The notes beneath the pieces are model-generated. The model worked only from the letters and a program-made list of their open reading frames with translations, was not told the DNA's origin and did no database searches. Below are positions 14,659 to 26,245 of a DNA stretch of 64,000 nt, one piece after another (positions within the stretch are counted from its first letter, which is position 1; each line of letters opens with the position of its first letter). This DNA is from Oreohelix idahoensis (Eukaryota; Mollusca; Gastropoda; Stylommatophora; Oreohelicidae), in assembly GCA_024509875.1 (NCBI GenBank), contig JAMPIV010018780.1, positions 1,185,058 through 1,249,057 on the forward strand, read 5' to 3'. A program made the translations under genes and the position numbers.

Positions 14659-16363
14659 TAATAATAATAATAATAGCCCCTTCAGTCATAACTGACTATG
14701 GGAATGCGCTCCTGAGGTGGCAGCCCTCAGTTGCTTATTTTCCTGGTGCTCCTTTCAACGTTTTCTCCTCACCTCTGCTTCTTGTGTGAGCATCTCTTCG
14801 CTCAATCTGAGGTGGCGCCGTAAATAGCATCGCCACTTAGTGCGATCAGCAGCTTCATCCTCCCATGTTGCAGGATCCATGTCCAGTGCCCTCATATCTC
14901 TCTTGTACACATCTTTGAACCTCAGCTGTGGTCGCCCAACTGTTCTCTTGCCATCTGCTAATTGTCCGTAGAAGATATCTTTTGGGATGCGACCATCTTC
15001 CATGAGGCGAACATGGCCAAGCCAGCGAAGTCTGCGCTGTCTAAGCAGCGTATACATACTTTGAAGGCCAGCACGTGACAACACCTCGACATTTGTCACT
15101 TTATCTTTCCATGAGATGCCGAGGATGCGGCGTAGACACCGCAAATGGAAGGTATTGAGCCTTCTTTCTTGCTTAGCATAGGTCGTCCAGGTCTCGCTGC
15201 CATATAGGAGTGTGCTGGTGACGCAGGCATTATATACCGCAGCTTTGGTCTTCATTGTGAGTTTAGAGTTTCCCCAAACACGCGATGTGAGGCGGGCAAA
15301 GGTAGCTGCAGCTTTGCCAATGCGGCTGTCGATTTCTGTATCCAGTGAGAGTTTGTCATTGATGGTAGACCCTAGGTATGTGAAGTGGTGCACCACTGCC
15401 AATTCATAGTTATCGATAGTGATAACTGGTGCAGCACCCACATCCTGACTCAGCACATTCGTTTTCTTTAGACCAAAGTCCTTGCATGCTTTAGTGAAGC
15501 GATTCATCAAGCTCTGAAACTCCTGTTGGCTTTGAGTGACGACTGCAGCATCATCAGCGAACAACAAGTCTCTTATAGTAACCCTTCTGATTTTTGTTTT
15601 TGCCTTCAGCCTTGAAAGATTAAACAGACGGCCATCTGATCTAGTGTGAAGGCATATTCCTTCAGTTGCATCTCTGAATGCATGTTTCAAGAGTAAGGCA
15701 AAGAAGATTCCGAAGAGGGTCGGAGACAGAACACAGCCTTGTTTAATGCCACTTCGTATATCAAAGGGCTGTGACGTGCTTCCAGCATATTGGACTGTTC
15801 CCTTCATGTCGTCATGGAATGACTTTATCATTTCCAGCATTTTAGAAGGGCAGCCTATTTTCAGGAGGATTTTAAAGATTCCATCCCTACTAACCAGGTT
15901 GAATGCTTTTGTGAGGTCTATAAAGGCGATATATAATGGTCTTTTCTGCTCTCCTGATTTTTCCTGAAGCTGGCGGAGAGAGAAGATCATGTCTGTTGTT
16001 AATCTGCAAGCTCGTAATCCACACTGTGCCTCTGGATATATGCGCTCAGCTAACTTGTGTAGTCGCATTAAGATGACTTTGGCAAAAAACCTTACCAACA
16101 ATACTAAGAAGAGAGATGCCTCTGTAGTTATTGCAATCACTTCTGTCTCCTTTATTTTTATACAGTGTTACAATCTTGGCATCTCGCATGTCTTGAGGAA
16201 TAGTTGTCTCTTCCCAGCACTGGCACAGCATCCTATGCAGGGGATGTAATAGCGTGCTCTTACAGCATTTGATTAAATCAGGAGGAATCCCATCACTGCC
16301 TGGTGCTTTGCCAGAGGCCAAGCTATCAATGGCCTTGCTGAGTTCCTCTAATGTTGGTAACAT
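14659..16363 (-). mobile_element. LINE family G (RTE-like), 5'-truncated, with target duplication
   Basis: The direct repeat TAGAAAGTGA flanks it at 14649-14658 and 16364-16373. The 3' end on the minus strand is a (TAA/ATT)n tail. The RT begins in the 16363-16046 segment (KAPGSDGIPPDLIK, NYRGISLLS), is frameshifted near 16100, and continues from 16140 to 14755 with GIKQGCVLSPTLFGIFFALL, the catalytic box LLFADDAAVV, YLGSTIND and the tail RWLGHVRLMEDGRIPKDIFY. This copy cannot make an intact protein because of the RT frameshift and the missing endonuclease. The RT core is otherwise open for over 450 codons, so it is not very old. Confidence 0.85.
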
Positions 16364-16373
16364 TAGAAAGTGA

Positions 16374-18835
16374 ACGGGTCGTCTATTTGTAGAATCAAGG
16401 GTGATAAGACAATAAGATGTACCTTTGATGGTTACATTTTTTCAGGGGGACTTAAGCGAATGAAGAAAACAAAGGGGCGATAACCACAGTTACCGACCTC
16501 ATCCGTTTGTTCGTGATCCCAGTGAACGTAATTAGCTACAGAGCGAGACGGATCAAAAGACGGTTTGCTCGTTGGTAAACGTCTATGTTGTCGGCATAGG
16601 TGAGAAATAAAGCTTTCATTCGAGAATCGAGCCGCAGATTTTCCCAAAATACGGGCTAAGGCGTGACATTTTGCACTCGCTAGCGAATTTATACCTATTT
16701 TATATATATACCCCAGCTTTTAAAATCATTTATCTAGTAGCCTCAGAATTTTTCGGAATATCTAGCTTCGAATCCTAGACCATTGTTAAAGTGGATTACT
16801 TAGTATTTTGTTGGAGATAGTTTCATTTTCTGTGTTGCGGTAAAATATATATACTAGCATTTTGAGTGATTTAATTGTTAAAGTCCGTCATTATATTTCA
16901 CTAGGATTTTCTGTGTTAAATGACTAGCGTATTAAATAACTTACAGCTAATTTTTCCAGCTGTAATGTAAATTTAATTACTCGCTATCACCCAGAAAGAA
17001 ATATTTTAATTGATTAGTAAATGCACTAGGCGATTGAGTACTGATGAAATATATATTCATTTCTAATTCATTATGTGTAATTTTGTAAATGACTAGCGCT
17101 TATTTCACAGGTTAAAAACGATAAGATAAGCTAGACACTGGTGATTTCTAATCGAATTTAATAACCGAGTGGGTAATAATAAATCATACCTTTACGTGGG
17201 TTAGGATAGAATACTGATATTGTGGTTACATGTTTTGTATTTTCTTCCTAAATCTAGTCTAATATGGATCACAAACCAAACCTACCAGCGGCCTAAATCT
17301 GAGAAAAGGGGTCTAAGTCAAATAGTAGTACCAAAAACATTCTTGTGTAATATCGGGTCTTCGAGGTTGACCTGTTCGGCCCTCTTGTTTCACCTAGAGA
17401 GAGAGAGTCCAAACATATGACACTAAGAATAAATGTAACTGGACATATAGCTACCCAGATTCTTTTCCAATTTCATTTTTACATTCAGCCTGCTGTGGCA
17501 AAAAATATCAAACTTAACACTACCTGACTACCGACCACTGTGTTGTGGCGAGGATTTATCCAGAGAGATTTACCTACCTGACATTTTCTTTAACTATCAG
17601 AATTAAAAGCTTCTGTACACTGTGAACACTAGATCTCGTAATTATTTTCCTACCTGGACTAATTGATGTGACATAAACAGATCCAATTATCATTTCCAAA
17701 GTAAGCGTTCCCCAACAGGAGGATTAAATTAATCAGTCTTGGAGGAAATGGGCTTATTTTGCCAAAACCCAACACTGGATTTGTTACTTGTATCATGGAG
17801 ATATGTTCCAGAAGTTGTTAAACAACAATTAGGTAAGCGAGACTGAATGTGGCCACAGGTTTGTCAGAAGCGAGAGAAAGAAGGAGTGAATAATTCTTCT
17901 GTTGTATAATCATTGTACTCACTTTTTTTTTTCTTCCTTTTGTTTGCTAATACTGTTATTTTCAGGATAGATTAATTAGGAACTCTGTTCTTTACAGTAT
18001 AGTCAAATTCTATACCATAGCGCAAATCTTTTGGGGTTATAACTTAATTCTCGCGGGATCTTGTCTCAACAGAGGGAATTGCACTTATAGGTTTATTCTT
18101 TTAATTTCTGTAACCTATGATTTTATATTTGCTATTGATAATGGATGTTGTGAAGGGTTTTTTATGATAATAAACTTAACAAAACTTAATTACCTGTGTT
18201 GGTCAGCTCGGCCCAATATCCCTACTCAATTTACTATAGTTTTTTCACGTTTGTGCGTCTGATTGTCGTCACTTATCAGTATGTGTGTATGTGAGTGGTT
18301 AATAGTGTATATGTTAATATATACGGAAAGGAGAGCTGTCTGATAAACAAATTACAGTCGTAAAGATAGGCTGGACTAGAGTATCTTCTCAATCCAGGGA
18401 CAGATTCTACCTTTCACTATTCACTCGTGAAAATCTATTTCTTGACCTTAGCTCTCACTGAGTTACCACCTTTTTCAGTTCTATTCAGACGGGACCAGTA
18501 TCTATCTTAAATACATATCCAAATCTACGACAGGTATGGCATTAGTTGTCCTATTTTGATGAAACTTAGCTAACTGGAAACTTTTTGTGGTTTATCTGCA
18601 AGTCATTCTAATAAATTACCCTAGACAAGAGGACTTAGAAAGAACTTTTTCAAGACCTATGCTCCAAAGGCAGCCTAAAAAGAGAGAAGTAAATGAATGG
18701 ATTAATACTTCTTTAAAATAAAACACTTTTTCTGACATTTTAATAATTTAATTTAATTAGGTTATTTGCCGATTCAGGATATAAGATTCAAAGGTGTATA
18801 GACTATATATAAATTATGTTTGACTGGGTTAATTG
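16374..18835. other. Long non-coding stretch, no gene recognised
   Basis: AT-rich with only short frames. Parts have an LTR-like look (around 18235 TTTGTGCGTCTGATTGTCGT resembles part of the LTR at 1370), but I found no TG...CA edges with target duplication. Confidence 0.35.
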
Positions 18836-18990
18836 GGATAGGGGGGCTAGGAGGTATGGTATTAGTCTCTAATGCTAAAGGTACCGAGTTTGCTCCCCAT
18901 ACAGGGAATATAACTGATGGACATTTTTTATAACCAGTGGTTCATAATGAAGTCATTCTCCCCCTTATTTCATGGGTAGTGAGATTGGAT
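18836..18990 (+). repeat. Possible tRNA-derived SINE head
   Basis: GGGGGGCTAGGAGGTATGG followed by CTAATGCTAAAGGTACCGAG and TTTGCTCCCC resembles the D-arm/B-box arrangement of tRNA-derived SINEs, with an imperfect B box. It does not fold as an intact tRNA by eye, so I do not call a tRNA gene. Confidence 0.3.
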
Positions 18991-19164
18991 GCCTAGCCTT
19001 CTCGGATAAGGGAGAAAAAATTAGGAGGTTGCACACCTTAAAAATCCTTTGTCAATTGGAAATTGTAAAGAGCAGGCCATACGGCTGCTGCAGTGGCAAA
19101 ATTTAAAAATAAGAAATCTATCCACCACAAAAATATTTATAGAATGTGTGATTCTTGTTTACAC

Positions 19165-19270
19165 ACTTTGGTATCCTTGCCGGGGCTATGGAGTTCTTGC
19201 TATGTGCTGAGATCCTCATTGTGTGATGTAAGGGAGGAGATCAGAGCACTGATGAAGATGGTCCTTATAA
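19165..19270 (-). repeat. Dispersed repeat S, inverted copy
   Basis: The minus strand matches the S copies at 13470 and 51545 (CATCAGTGCTCTGATCTCCT, then CCCTTACATCACACAATGAG). Confidence 0.55.
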
Positions 19271-19854
19271 TTAAATAAAATCAAACCTAGTCTTGGCTGA
19301 AAAACGTTATTCAATTTTCAAAGAAGTTAGATTATATCAGAAAATAAAATTCAAGACACATTTGTTAAACAAACATATTATCATACTAATTACTAAATAT
19401 TTTCACACTCATTTCATGCAAAACCAAAATCTCCACTGTTTAAATTAGAAGGAGGAAGACATGCAGGAAAAGACATGTTGCATGAGATGATGTAGCACAC
19501 TGCCTTCTAAAGTCCATATTGCAGGAGATGGTAACAAGATGAAGCAGGACAGTGCTGGACCAAAGTGAAGTATGGAATTGACTACTCAATGAAACTGCTA
19601 TGTTAGCTATGAAGGCTGGTCCCAAGTCACCCAAAAAAGGTTGAAGAGAACTGGTTTCTTCCAAATCTCTGAGCATCTGCATCATGGTAAAGAAGACTTT
19701 TCTACCTAACCTACATAAACGGAAATGCTTACTGATTTTCAGGAGTGAAACTAATGTCATAAAAATATCTTCATCATCACAGAAGTTCCTGGAATAAGAA
19801 AGACCACCACACTTCTCCCCAACTAAAAGTTTTGACTCAGGAGGTAACTGAGAA
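19271..19854. other. No gene recognised
   Basis: One 106-codon frame lies on the minus strand (19760-19440), but it has low-complexity composition and no recognisable domain. I treat it as chance. Confidence 0.4.
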
Positions 19855-20600
19855 GCTCTGTATAGTACGTATTCATCATGTGACGTATTCTTTCCAGAAC
19901 GTTGTCTCCATTACAGCTGCTCTGAACGCATCACGATTCTGGGCAAGTCGACCTGCATCAGCCAAAGACAAGTTCAGACTCTCTGTGATGTCCTGGGTCC
20001 ACCGTCGTCTAGGTCGACCCCTTCCCCTTTTTCCAGGGACCATGCCTTCCATCACTGTTTTTTCCAGACTATTATGTCTTTTTATATGACCGAAAAATTT
20101 CAGCTTCCTTATTGCGATGGTATTTAGGAGCCAATGTTCCTGTACATTTAGTGAGTGCAGTACTTCTCTGTTGGTCTTTTTTTCTGTCCAGGGTATTCTC
20201 AACATCCTTCTGTAGCATTTCATTTCGAATGATGTAATCTTTTTTGCAACTGTTTTATTGAGTGTCCAAGTCTCGCAGCCGTATGTTGCTACTGGGAATA
20301 TACATGCTCTGATCAGTTGTAACTTTGTTTCTTTGCTTGTGCCTTGCCATAGGTTTTTCATCTGTATTAGCTTATGTGAAGCAATTGCAAGTCTTCTTTT
20401 AATTTCTACTGCACAGTCGCCAGAGCTGTTAATGATTGATCCTAAGTATTCGAATTCATTGACACTTTCCAGTTCTTCGTTATTGTGGTGAAGTGAGATG
20501 TTATAAATATTTATAGGTAATACTGGTTTTGTTTTGTTCAAGCTCTGTTGGTATTTGTCATCATGACTTCAATAGTTTGTCTTTTGGGACTAGTATTGGA
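19855..20600 (-). mobile_element. LINE family A (RTE/BovB-like), 3' fragment
   Basis: The minus strand encodes 221 residues of the post-RT region: NEFEYLGSIINSSGDCAVEI, ATYGCETWTLNK, FEMKCYRRMLRIPW, LKFFGHIKRHNSLEKTVMEG and the basic GKRGRGRPRRRWTQDITESL tail. This closely resembles the C-terminus of RTE/BovB RT proteins as I know them. The palm with its FADD box is missing, so the copy is dead. A second fragment is at 48105-48750. Confidence 0.8.
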
Positions 20601-22018
20601 GATGTTCTCAGTTCCTGATATTAAGACAATTAAATTCCCCTCTGAATGTTATTTTTATAAAGTCATTTCAAGATGAGGGGACATAATGTTGAGCTCAGCT
20701 GGCCAAATCAGCTTATCTTGCGTGATGGCGGCAGGAAAGGACTCCTCTGCTCGAATTCTCCTCTGGGCTCTGGAGACACCTCACTGATAGCTAAAAAGAC
20801 CAAGGAGTATGCTGTCCGACTCTGGATTCAGCAAAGCTCTGACCAGGTGCTGCTCAGTACCATCAAGACCACGGTCCCACAATTTCATGGAAATAAACAC
20901 AGATACGTTGAGTAGCAATGAATTCTGGCACAATTACTGGCACAAATTCCCATCTGCTTATGTTCCAGGCTTTTCTTTAACACAAATATGAGCTGGCTTC
21001 AACGCACTGTTGCTTTATCAAGATTATTTGCACTAGTGGTCTCGAACTAACGCTCCTAAGTGAGTATATCAGCGAGTCTAGCCAATGAGGCCACGTTTCG
21101 ACAAGTGTTTGAAAAAATGTTACCTTTTCACGTCTCCCCTAACAACGAAAGATAGTATTTATAGCCCGACCAATCGTGGTTAGTCTTTCATTTGTTGCGC
21201 TCCAATCAATTTGGAGTTTACATGGTAGGCTAATTCTGTAACGTAAGATTTTTTTCAAACACGTTATAAAAAAATTTTATGAGCAGAAATGATTTCATGT
21301 TGTCAGGCATCCCCATTATTTTATTTTGGTTATAATTTATTAATTCCTGGACTATTTGCGTTACGTTTTACATATTCTTTGTCAGCAAGCCCTAAGGAAC
21401 CCAAATATCCAAATTTAAAAGAGCTACGTGGCTGCGTTCAAAATATGCAATTCCTTCTACCTCCTGTTTCGAAGATGTGCTGTCTGGGTACTGTAATGTT
21501 TTCAAACGTAAACCCATCTATTGTTATCTTTCCTAATAAGCGTTTTTTATGATTTTAAAACCCAACTCTGGGAAGGGTAGTGAATTTATCACTGTCCGTC
21601 CGAAAAAGTTAGTGCTTGTAGCCTAACACGCGTGATAGTAGTAATTGTGTATCGCGCGACGCGTGTTGCATGCGTTCCTGATTTTCAGCCCTCCCTCTCT
21701 CTTTATCCTTTAGTCCATCTGTTCGTTCGTTTTGGTAACGCAGTATAATTAATGTTAGGATTAATTTAGGTCATTACGCAGGGTGCCTCTCAATGTTTTT
21801 CCAAGAAATACAGCACACGTTTCATTGAAGAAAGCGGGTATAATACAGTAAGCTTTTACTATCAACGTGAAAGCGTTACAATTTGCAGACGAAGCAGAAA
21901 ACAAGGGGGATTTCGAGTACTGTCATTGTGACAGCACTGTTCTTTACCATTCTTCTTCCTTTATTTATTATATGTATTTATTAGGCTTTATATTTACTTG
22001 ATAATTTATATATGTGGA
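20601..22018. other. No gene recognised
   Basis: A less AT-rich island lies at about 20670-20900 (80-codon frame, no known domain). It could be a fragment of an unidentified repeat. The remainder is AT-rich and featureless. Confidence 0.35.
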
Positions 22019-22518
22019 TTAGAATATTCCACGACAGTTATCAATTTCAATTTCTGGTTTGGTCTTTACTTTGTCTGTTGTCAATACTTTGGTCTTCTTG
22101 GTGTTTAGGTATAGATTCTGGGCCTCGCTGTGTTTTTTGGTGGACAGAAGTAATTGTTCAAGTCCTTCTGGGTTGGTCGATAGGAGGACTGTGTCGTCAG
22201 CATATCTGATTTCCGGGATCTGGTACCCGCCGATGTTAAATGAGTCAAACTCTGTGTGTTCTTGGTCATCTCTTACGTTTCTCATGATATTCTCGGCATA
22301 AATGTTAAACAGGTAAGGGGAAAGGGTACAGCCTTGTCTTACTCCTTTCTGTACTTCAAACCATTCTGATGTTTCCCCCTCTATTCTTACGGCTGCCTGT
22401 TGTTCTTGGTACAGCAGTGCGATGAGTTGTATAAGGTGGTTTGGAAATCCCATATTTTTCATAATAGCCCATAACTGCTGATGTTGTACACAATCGAAAG
22501 CTTTTGTGTAATCAATAG
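22019..22518 (-). mobile_element. LINE family D, RT palm fragment
   Basis: The minus strand reads IDYTKAFDCVQHQQLWAIMK, QKGVRQGCTLSPYLFNIYAE, IRYADDTVLLSTNPEGLEQL and LNTKKTKVL: RT motifs from the first catalytic Asp through the YADD box. At 22518 it abuts, in the same frame, a piece of family C, producing a chimeric open frame of 211 codons that is an accident of insertion. Both ends are truncated. Confidence 0.8.
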
Positions 22519-22856
22519 TACGTATTAGAGGTGCTGAAATGTTCATTCTTGCCAAGCAGTCCCAAAGTTTGCTCCATGAGACCTTGTCAAATGCCTTTTT
22601 CCAGATCCGAAAAACAAAGATGCATCTCACCTTTATACTCAAGGGCCTTTTCACTCAGCTGTCTAGGAGGTATGGCAGCCAGGGATCCAGACCTCCAGGA
22701 CGACCCAGAGTCCGCTGGGAGGACAACATTAGACAATCTCTGAAAGACCGAGGGCTAGAATGGAACCAGGCCAGGAGGAAGACAGCCGATAGGATAGTAT
22801 GGCGTTCTCTCTTCCAAACCTCTACACGTCACAGTAGAAGAGGAATGACTAAGTAA
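22519..22856 (+). mobile_element. LINE family C insertion with inverted 5' part (twin-priming structure)
   Basis: 22665-22856 is the plus-strand 3' end of family C (RWEDNIRQSLKDRGLEWNQA...TK, stop in the (TAAG)n tail). 22519-22664 is an internal C segment in the opposite orientation (minus: EKAFDKV-like, WSKLWDCLARMN). The sequence between these parts in a full C element is deleted. This is the structure expected from twin priming. Confidence 0.7.
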
Positions 22857-23040
22857 GTAAGAAAAAGTATAGAACATTAAGCTGACACAAGGAATTGTTC
22901 TAAACCTTGAATATAAACATACAGTAAATTATGAGGTCTGTAAATATCCTCAGATAAAAATTCTGAGCTACCATTCAGATCATATTTAACAAACACATTG
23001 CATGTTTATTTCCTTGAAAAATATCATAAATTTCCATCAC

Positions 23041-23235
23041 CATTTTAAGTTCTTCAGTAACATCTTCCTCCAGTTCATTCTTTGCTGCCTTATCCAGGGC
23101 ACTTGAGGCACACTCTGTCATTTTCTCATTATGAAGGTTCTCCAGTTCCCTCAGCTCAGTAAGACAACCTTGCACACTCTCCAAGAATGAACTTACAAGG
23201 TCCTGCATGTTGCGTTCAAAGTCTTTTATTACATC
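23041..23235 (-). CDS. DRC3: DRC3-like exon (coiled coil)
   Basis: 65 codons, phase 0 at both ends. Reads DVIKDFERNMQDLVSSFLES, then VQGCLTELRELENLHNEKMT and KAAKNELEEDVTEELKM. The 3' splice site is TTGTCCTTTTAACAG before 23235; the 5' site is ATG|GTGATG at 23041/23040 (non-consensus but GT). The FERN, REL/DLENLH and K-ELEED motifs align without gaps to the DRC3 segment I remember, and the join to the next exon (ELKM|LLIDKDT) keeps family spacing. Heptad-like helices fit the nexin-link coiled coil. Confidence 0.8.
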
Positions 23236-23339
23236 CTGTTAAAAGGACAAATGCTTGTTATGGTTAAGTCCACAAACTGGAAAAAGTAGAGATATTTTTA
23301 CATGCAGGAGTATATTTAGGGCTAAACAAAACACACTGC

Positions 23340-23862
23340 CTAATATTGTGCAGTAGGAAAGCTCTAAAGACCACAAAGATGTGGTTTTATAGAGGAATGT
23401 TAAAAATACCATGGACAAAGAGTTCTTCATTGGTATATAAAACCAGCCATGACATATGCAATTGAGTCATGGACAATTAGTAAACAAGTAGGAAAAGCAC
23501 CAGAGGCCACAGAGATATGATTTTACAGAAGAATGTTAACAATACTGTGGACAACTAAAAATAGTAATAAGGATGTCGTGAAAAATGTGAATGCACAAAG
23601 GAAGCTTAAGTCTCACGTTAGAAAGAAGTAATCCACTTTCTTTGGGAATGTTATGAGAAGAAGAAAGCTGGAATATATCATGACAACAGGAAAGATTGAA
23701 GGAGCAAGACATAGAGGACAACAAAGAGAGAAGATGCTGGACAGTCTGACATCATGCCATAGAAAGTAGTCTACAACAAAATTGATCAACAGTACCGGAG
23801 ACAGGAAATTGTGGAGAAACATAATCACCTATGCCACAAGGCATGGTACTTGAAGTAGAAGA
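23340..23862 (+). mobile_element. LINE family B, 3' fragment(s)
   Basis: Encodes the family B tail with stops and frameshifts, ending near a GAAGTAGAAGAA tail. A short extra B piece (23340-23420, TTTTATAGAGGAATGTTAAA) precedes the main copy and repeats part of it, so this is a duplication or two insertions. It lies in the intron between DRC3-like exons 23041-23235 and 29640-29771. Confidence 0.65.
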
Positions 23863-23869
23863 ATATATA

Positions 23870-24060
23870 ATTGTCTCCTTCAGTCATAACTGACTTTGTG
23901 AATGATGCCCCTTTGAGATGATAGCCCTCGGCTGCTTTTTATTCCTGGTGTTCCTTATGACACGTTCATTTCTCTCCTCTTTATTGTAAGAGCTTCTCTT
24001 GGCGTTGTAGGAAGCCTCACCACATGGTGCCAATTGGTGATAAGATGAATAAGCACATAT
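23870..24060 (-). mobile_element. LINE family G, 3' terminal fragment
   Basis: CTCCTTCAGTCATAACTGAC, then GCCCTCGGCTGCTTTTTATT, matches the 3' end of the G copy at about 14670-14750. It abuts the B fragment. Confidence 0.65.
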
Positions 24061-24139
24061 ATATATAGATTCACCATGTCTTCCATTACTGGTCTACCAG
24101 ATTAAAAGCAAAAATACGACACATAATGTAGTAAACATT

Positions 24140-24918
24140 ATGGCGAGGCATAATACTGTCAATCAACACATCCAGGAAAAAATGGATAGACTTAATGAGT
24201 ATAGCCAGCAGGTGGGCTTGAACATCAACCTAAAGAAGACAGAGGTCATGACGCTCAATGTGAGCAACCCTGAGCCCATATCAGTAAGGAATCAGCAACT
24301 GGAACAGACAGATGCCTTCACATACCTAGGATGCATAGTAACACCAGACAGCGGAGCAAGCAAAGACATCAACAACAGAATGAACAAAGCAAGAACAGCC
24401 TTTTTTAGTCTGAACAACATCTGAAAGTCCTCTCAGTACAGCACAAGCACAAAATTAGGATTATATCAGAGCTGTGTGCTTTCTGTGCTTCTCTATGGCG
24501 CGGAGAGCTGGAGAGTTACAGAGAAGGAAATGTCGAAATTGTCCTCTTTTCACACAACATGCCTAAGAAAAATTCTCCGAATCTTTTGTCCGAATACCAT
24601 CACCAACCAAGATCTGCTAACTCGGAGCAAGCAAGAGGACATGCACACCATCATAGCTGGCAGACGCTGGAGCTGGGTTGACCATGTCCTCAGAAGAGAC
24701 CCCGATGCCATCACAAGAACAGCTATGCTATGGACCCCTGAAGGAAAACGAAAGAGAGGCCGACCAAAAACAACTTGGCGGAGGACTGTGGAGGCTGAGA
24801 TGCGAAAAATGAACCAGAGCTGGGGCACTGTACGAAGGATGGCCGCCGACCGAGCAAAGTGGAATCAATTTGTTGTTGCCCTACAAGACGCCACTAGGCG
24901 TAATGGCCACATATACAT
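24140..24918 (+). mobile_element. LINE family F (RTE-like), plus-strand fragment
   Basis: Encodes the region after the RT palm: NINLKKTEVMTLNVSNPEPI, FTYLGCIVTPDSGAS, SVLLYGAESWRVTEKEMSKL, then AGRRWSWVDHVLRRDPDAIT and KRGRPKTTWRRTVEAEMRKM. One stop at 24422-24424 separates the two open parts. The extreme 3' end is missing because the minus-strand F copy lies directly behind. The bases CACATATACAT at 24908-24918 are the left target duplication of that second copy. Confidence 0.8.
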
Positions 24919-25892
24919 TCTTCTTCTTTGATCCATAACCGCCAACTGTCAAAGCAGTCAGCGGCCATCACGCCTGGTGGAATCTTGTAGGGCAGCAACA
25001 AATTGATTCCACTTTGCTCGGTCGGCGGCCATCCTTCGTACAGTGCCCCAACTGTGGTTCATTCTTTGCATCTCAGCTTCCACAGTTCTCCGCCAAGTTG
25101 TTTTTGGTCGGCCTCTCTTTCACTTTCCCTCGGGGGTCCATAGCATAGCTGTTCTTGTGATGGTATCAGGGTCCCTTCTGAGGACATGGCCAACCCAACT
25201 CCAGCGTCTGCCAGCTATGATGGTGTGCATGTCCTCCTGGTTACTCCGAATAAGTAGTTCTTGGTTGCTGATGGTATTTGGCCAAAAGATTTGGAGAATT
25301 TTCCTTAGGCAGATTGTGTGGAAAGAGGACAGTTTCGACATTTCCTTCTCTGTTACTCTCCAACATTCCGCACCATAGAGAAGCACAGAAAGTACACAGC
25401 TCTCATACAGTCTTAATTTGGTGTTTGTGCTGTACTGGGAAGACTTCCAAATGTTGTTGAGAACAGCAAAGGCTGTTCTCGCTTTATTCATTCTGCTGTT
25501 AATGTCCTTGCTTGTTCCGCCGTCAGGTGTTACTATGCTTCCTAGGTAAGTAAATGTGTCTGTCTGTTCTAACTTCTGGTTCCTTACTGTTACTGGCTCA
25601 GGATTGCCCACATTTAGTGTCATGACCTCTGTCTTCTTCAAATTGATGTTCAGGCCAACCTGCTGGCCATACTTATTCAGTCTATTGGTTTTGTCTTGAA
25701 TGTGTTATTGTGAATGCGCGAGTAGTGCAATGTCATCTGCGTATTCCAAATCTTCCAGTGTAGAAAACGTTGTCCATCTAATTCCTCTTGGACTGCCCTC
25801 TGTAGTCTGGCGCATCACCCAATCTATGACTGTCAAAAATAATGTTGTTGATAAGGGGCATCCCTGTCGTACTCCTGTTTTCACTTCGAAAG
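24919..25892 (-). mobile_element. LINE family F, minus-strand insertion with target duplication
   Basis: The direct repeat CACATATACAT flanks it at 24908-24918 and 25893-25903. It begins on the plus strand with TCTTCTTCTTTGATCC, the complement of the (GAAGAA) tail. The minus strand carries the same tail protein as the plus copy (MTLNVGNPEPVTVRNQKLEQ, AGRRWSWVGHVLRRDPDTIT). Together with 24140-24907 it forms an inverted repeat of roughly 0.75 kb per arm. Confidence 0.85.
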
Positions 25893-26011
25893 CACATATA
25901 CATACTCTTGTAATATTTTCAATATTTTTGTTTACCTTTGGATTTTAAAATCGGCGTTATTTTGAATTAGTGCAAACCGAGGGCTACCTGTATTAAAAAT
26001 TTTGTTTTTCA

Positions 26012-26245
26012 TACTGACCAAGACCCTACTCCACCTCCAAGTGGTGGTCCTGGGAACAGGCTGCATCACTGCAGTCTGGCCAAGAGAGTAGGGATCGAAG
26101 AGGGAAGGCAAACCTGATCCAAAAAATGCCATGCTGAAAACGGATATGTCAGGCTGAAAGGTGCAAATATCGCAGTTACGCTGTAAACGACGAAACAACG
26201 TAACCAATGTCCTTTTCAGGACGAACGCAGAAGAAGAAGATATAT
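26012..26245 (+). repeat. Short repeat S2, copy 1
   Basis: Runs from CTGACCAAGACCCTACTCCA to a GCAGAAGAAGAAG tail and shares most of its length with 44600-44820. The (GAA)n tail is like those of LINE families B and F, so these LINEs may mobilise it. I see no convincing tRNA, 7SL or 5S head. Confidence 0.65.

Noticed and set aside
18836..18960. A tRNA gene
   Set aside because: B-box-like sequence is imperfect and no cloverleaf can be drawn; at most a SINE head.
19440..19760. A 106-residue minus-strand host exon
   Set aside because: No family match, no splice sites in register, and it does not fit the DRC3-like chain, which is already continuous.
22019..22654. A complete 211-residue RT-like gene
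   Set aside because: Chimera of a family D RT piece and an inverted family C piece.
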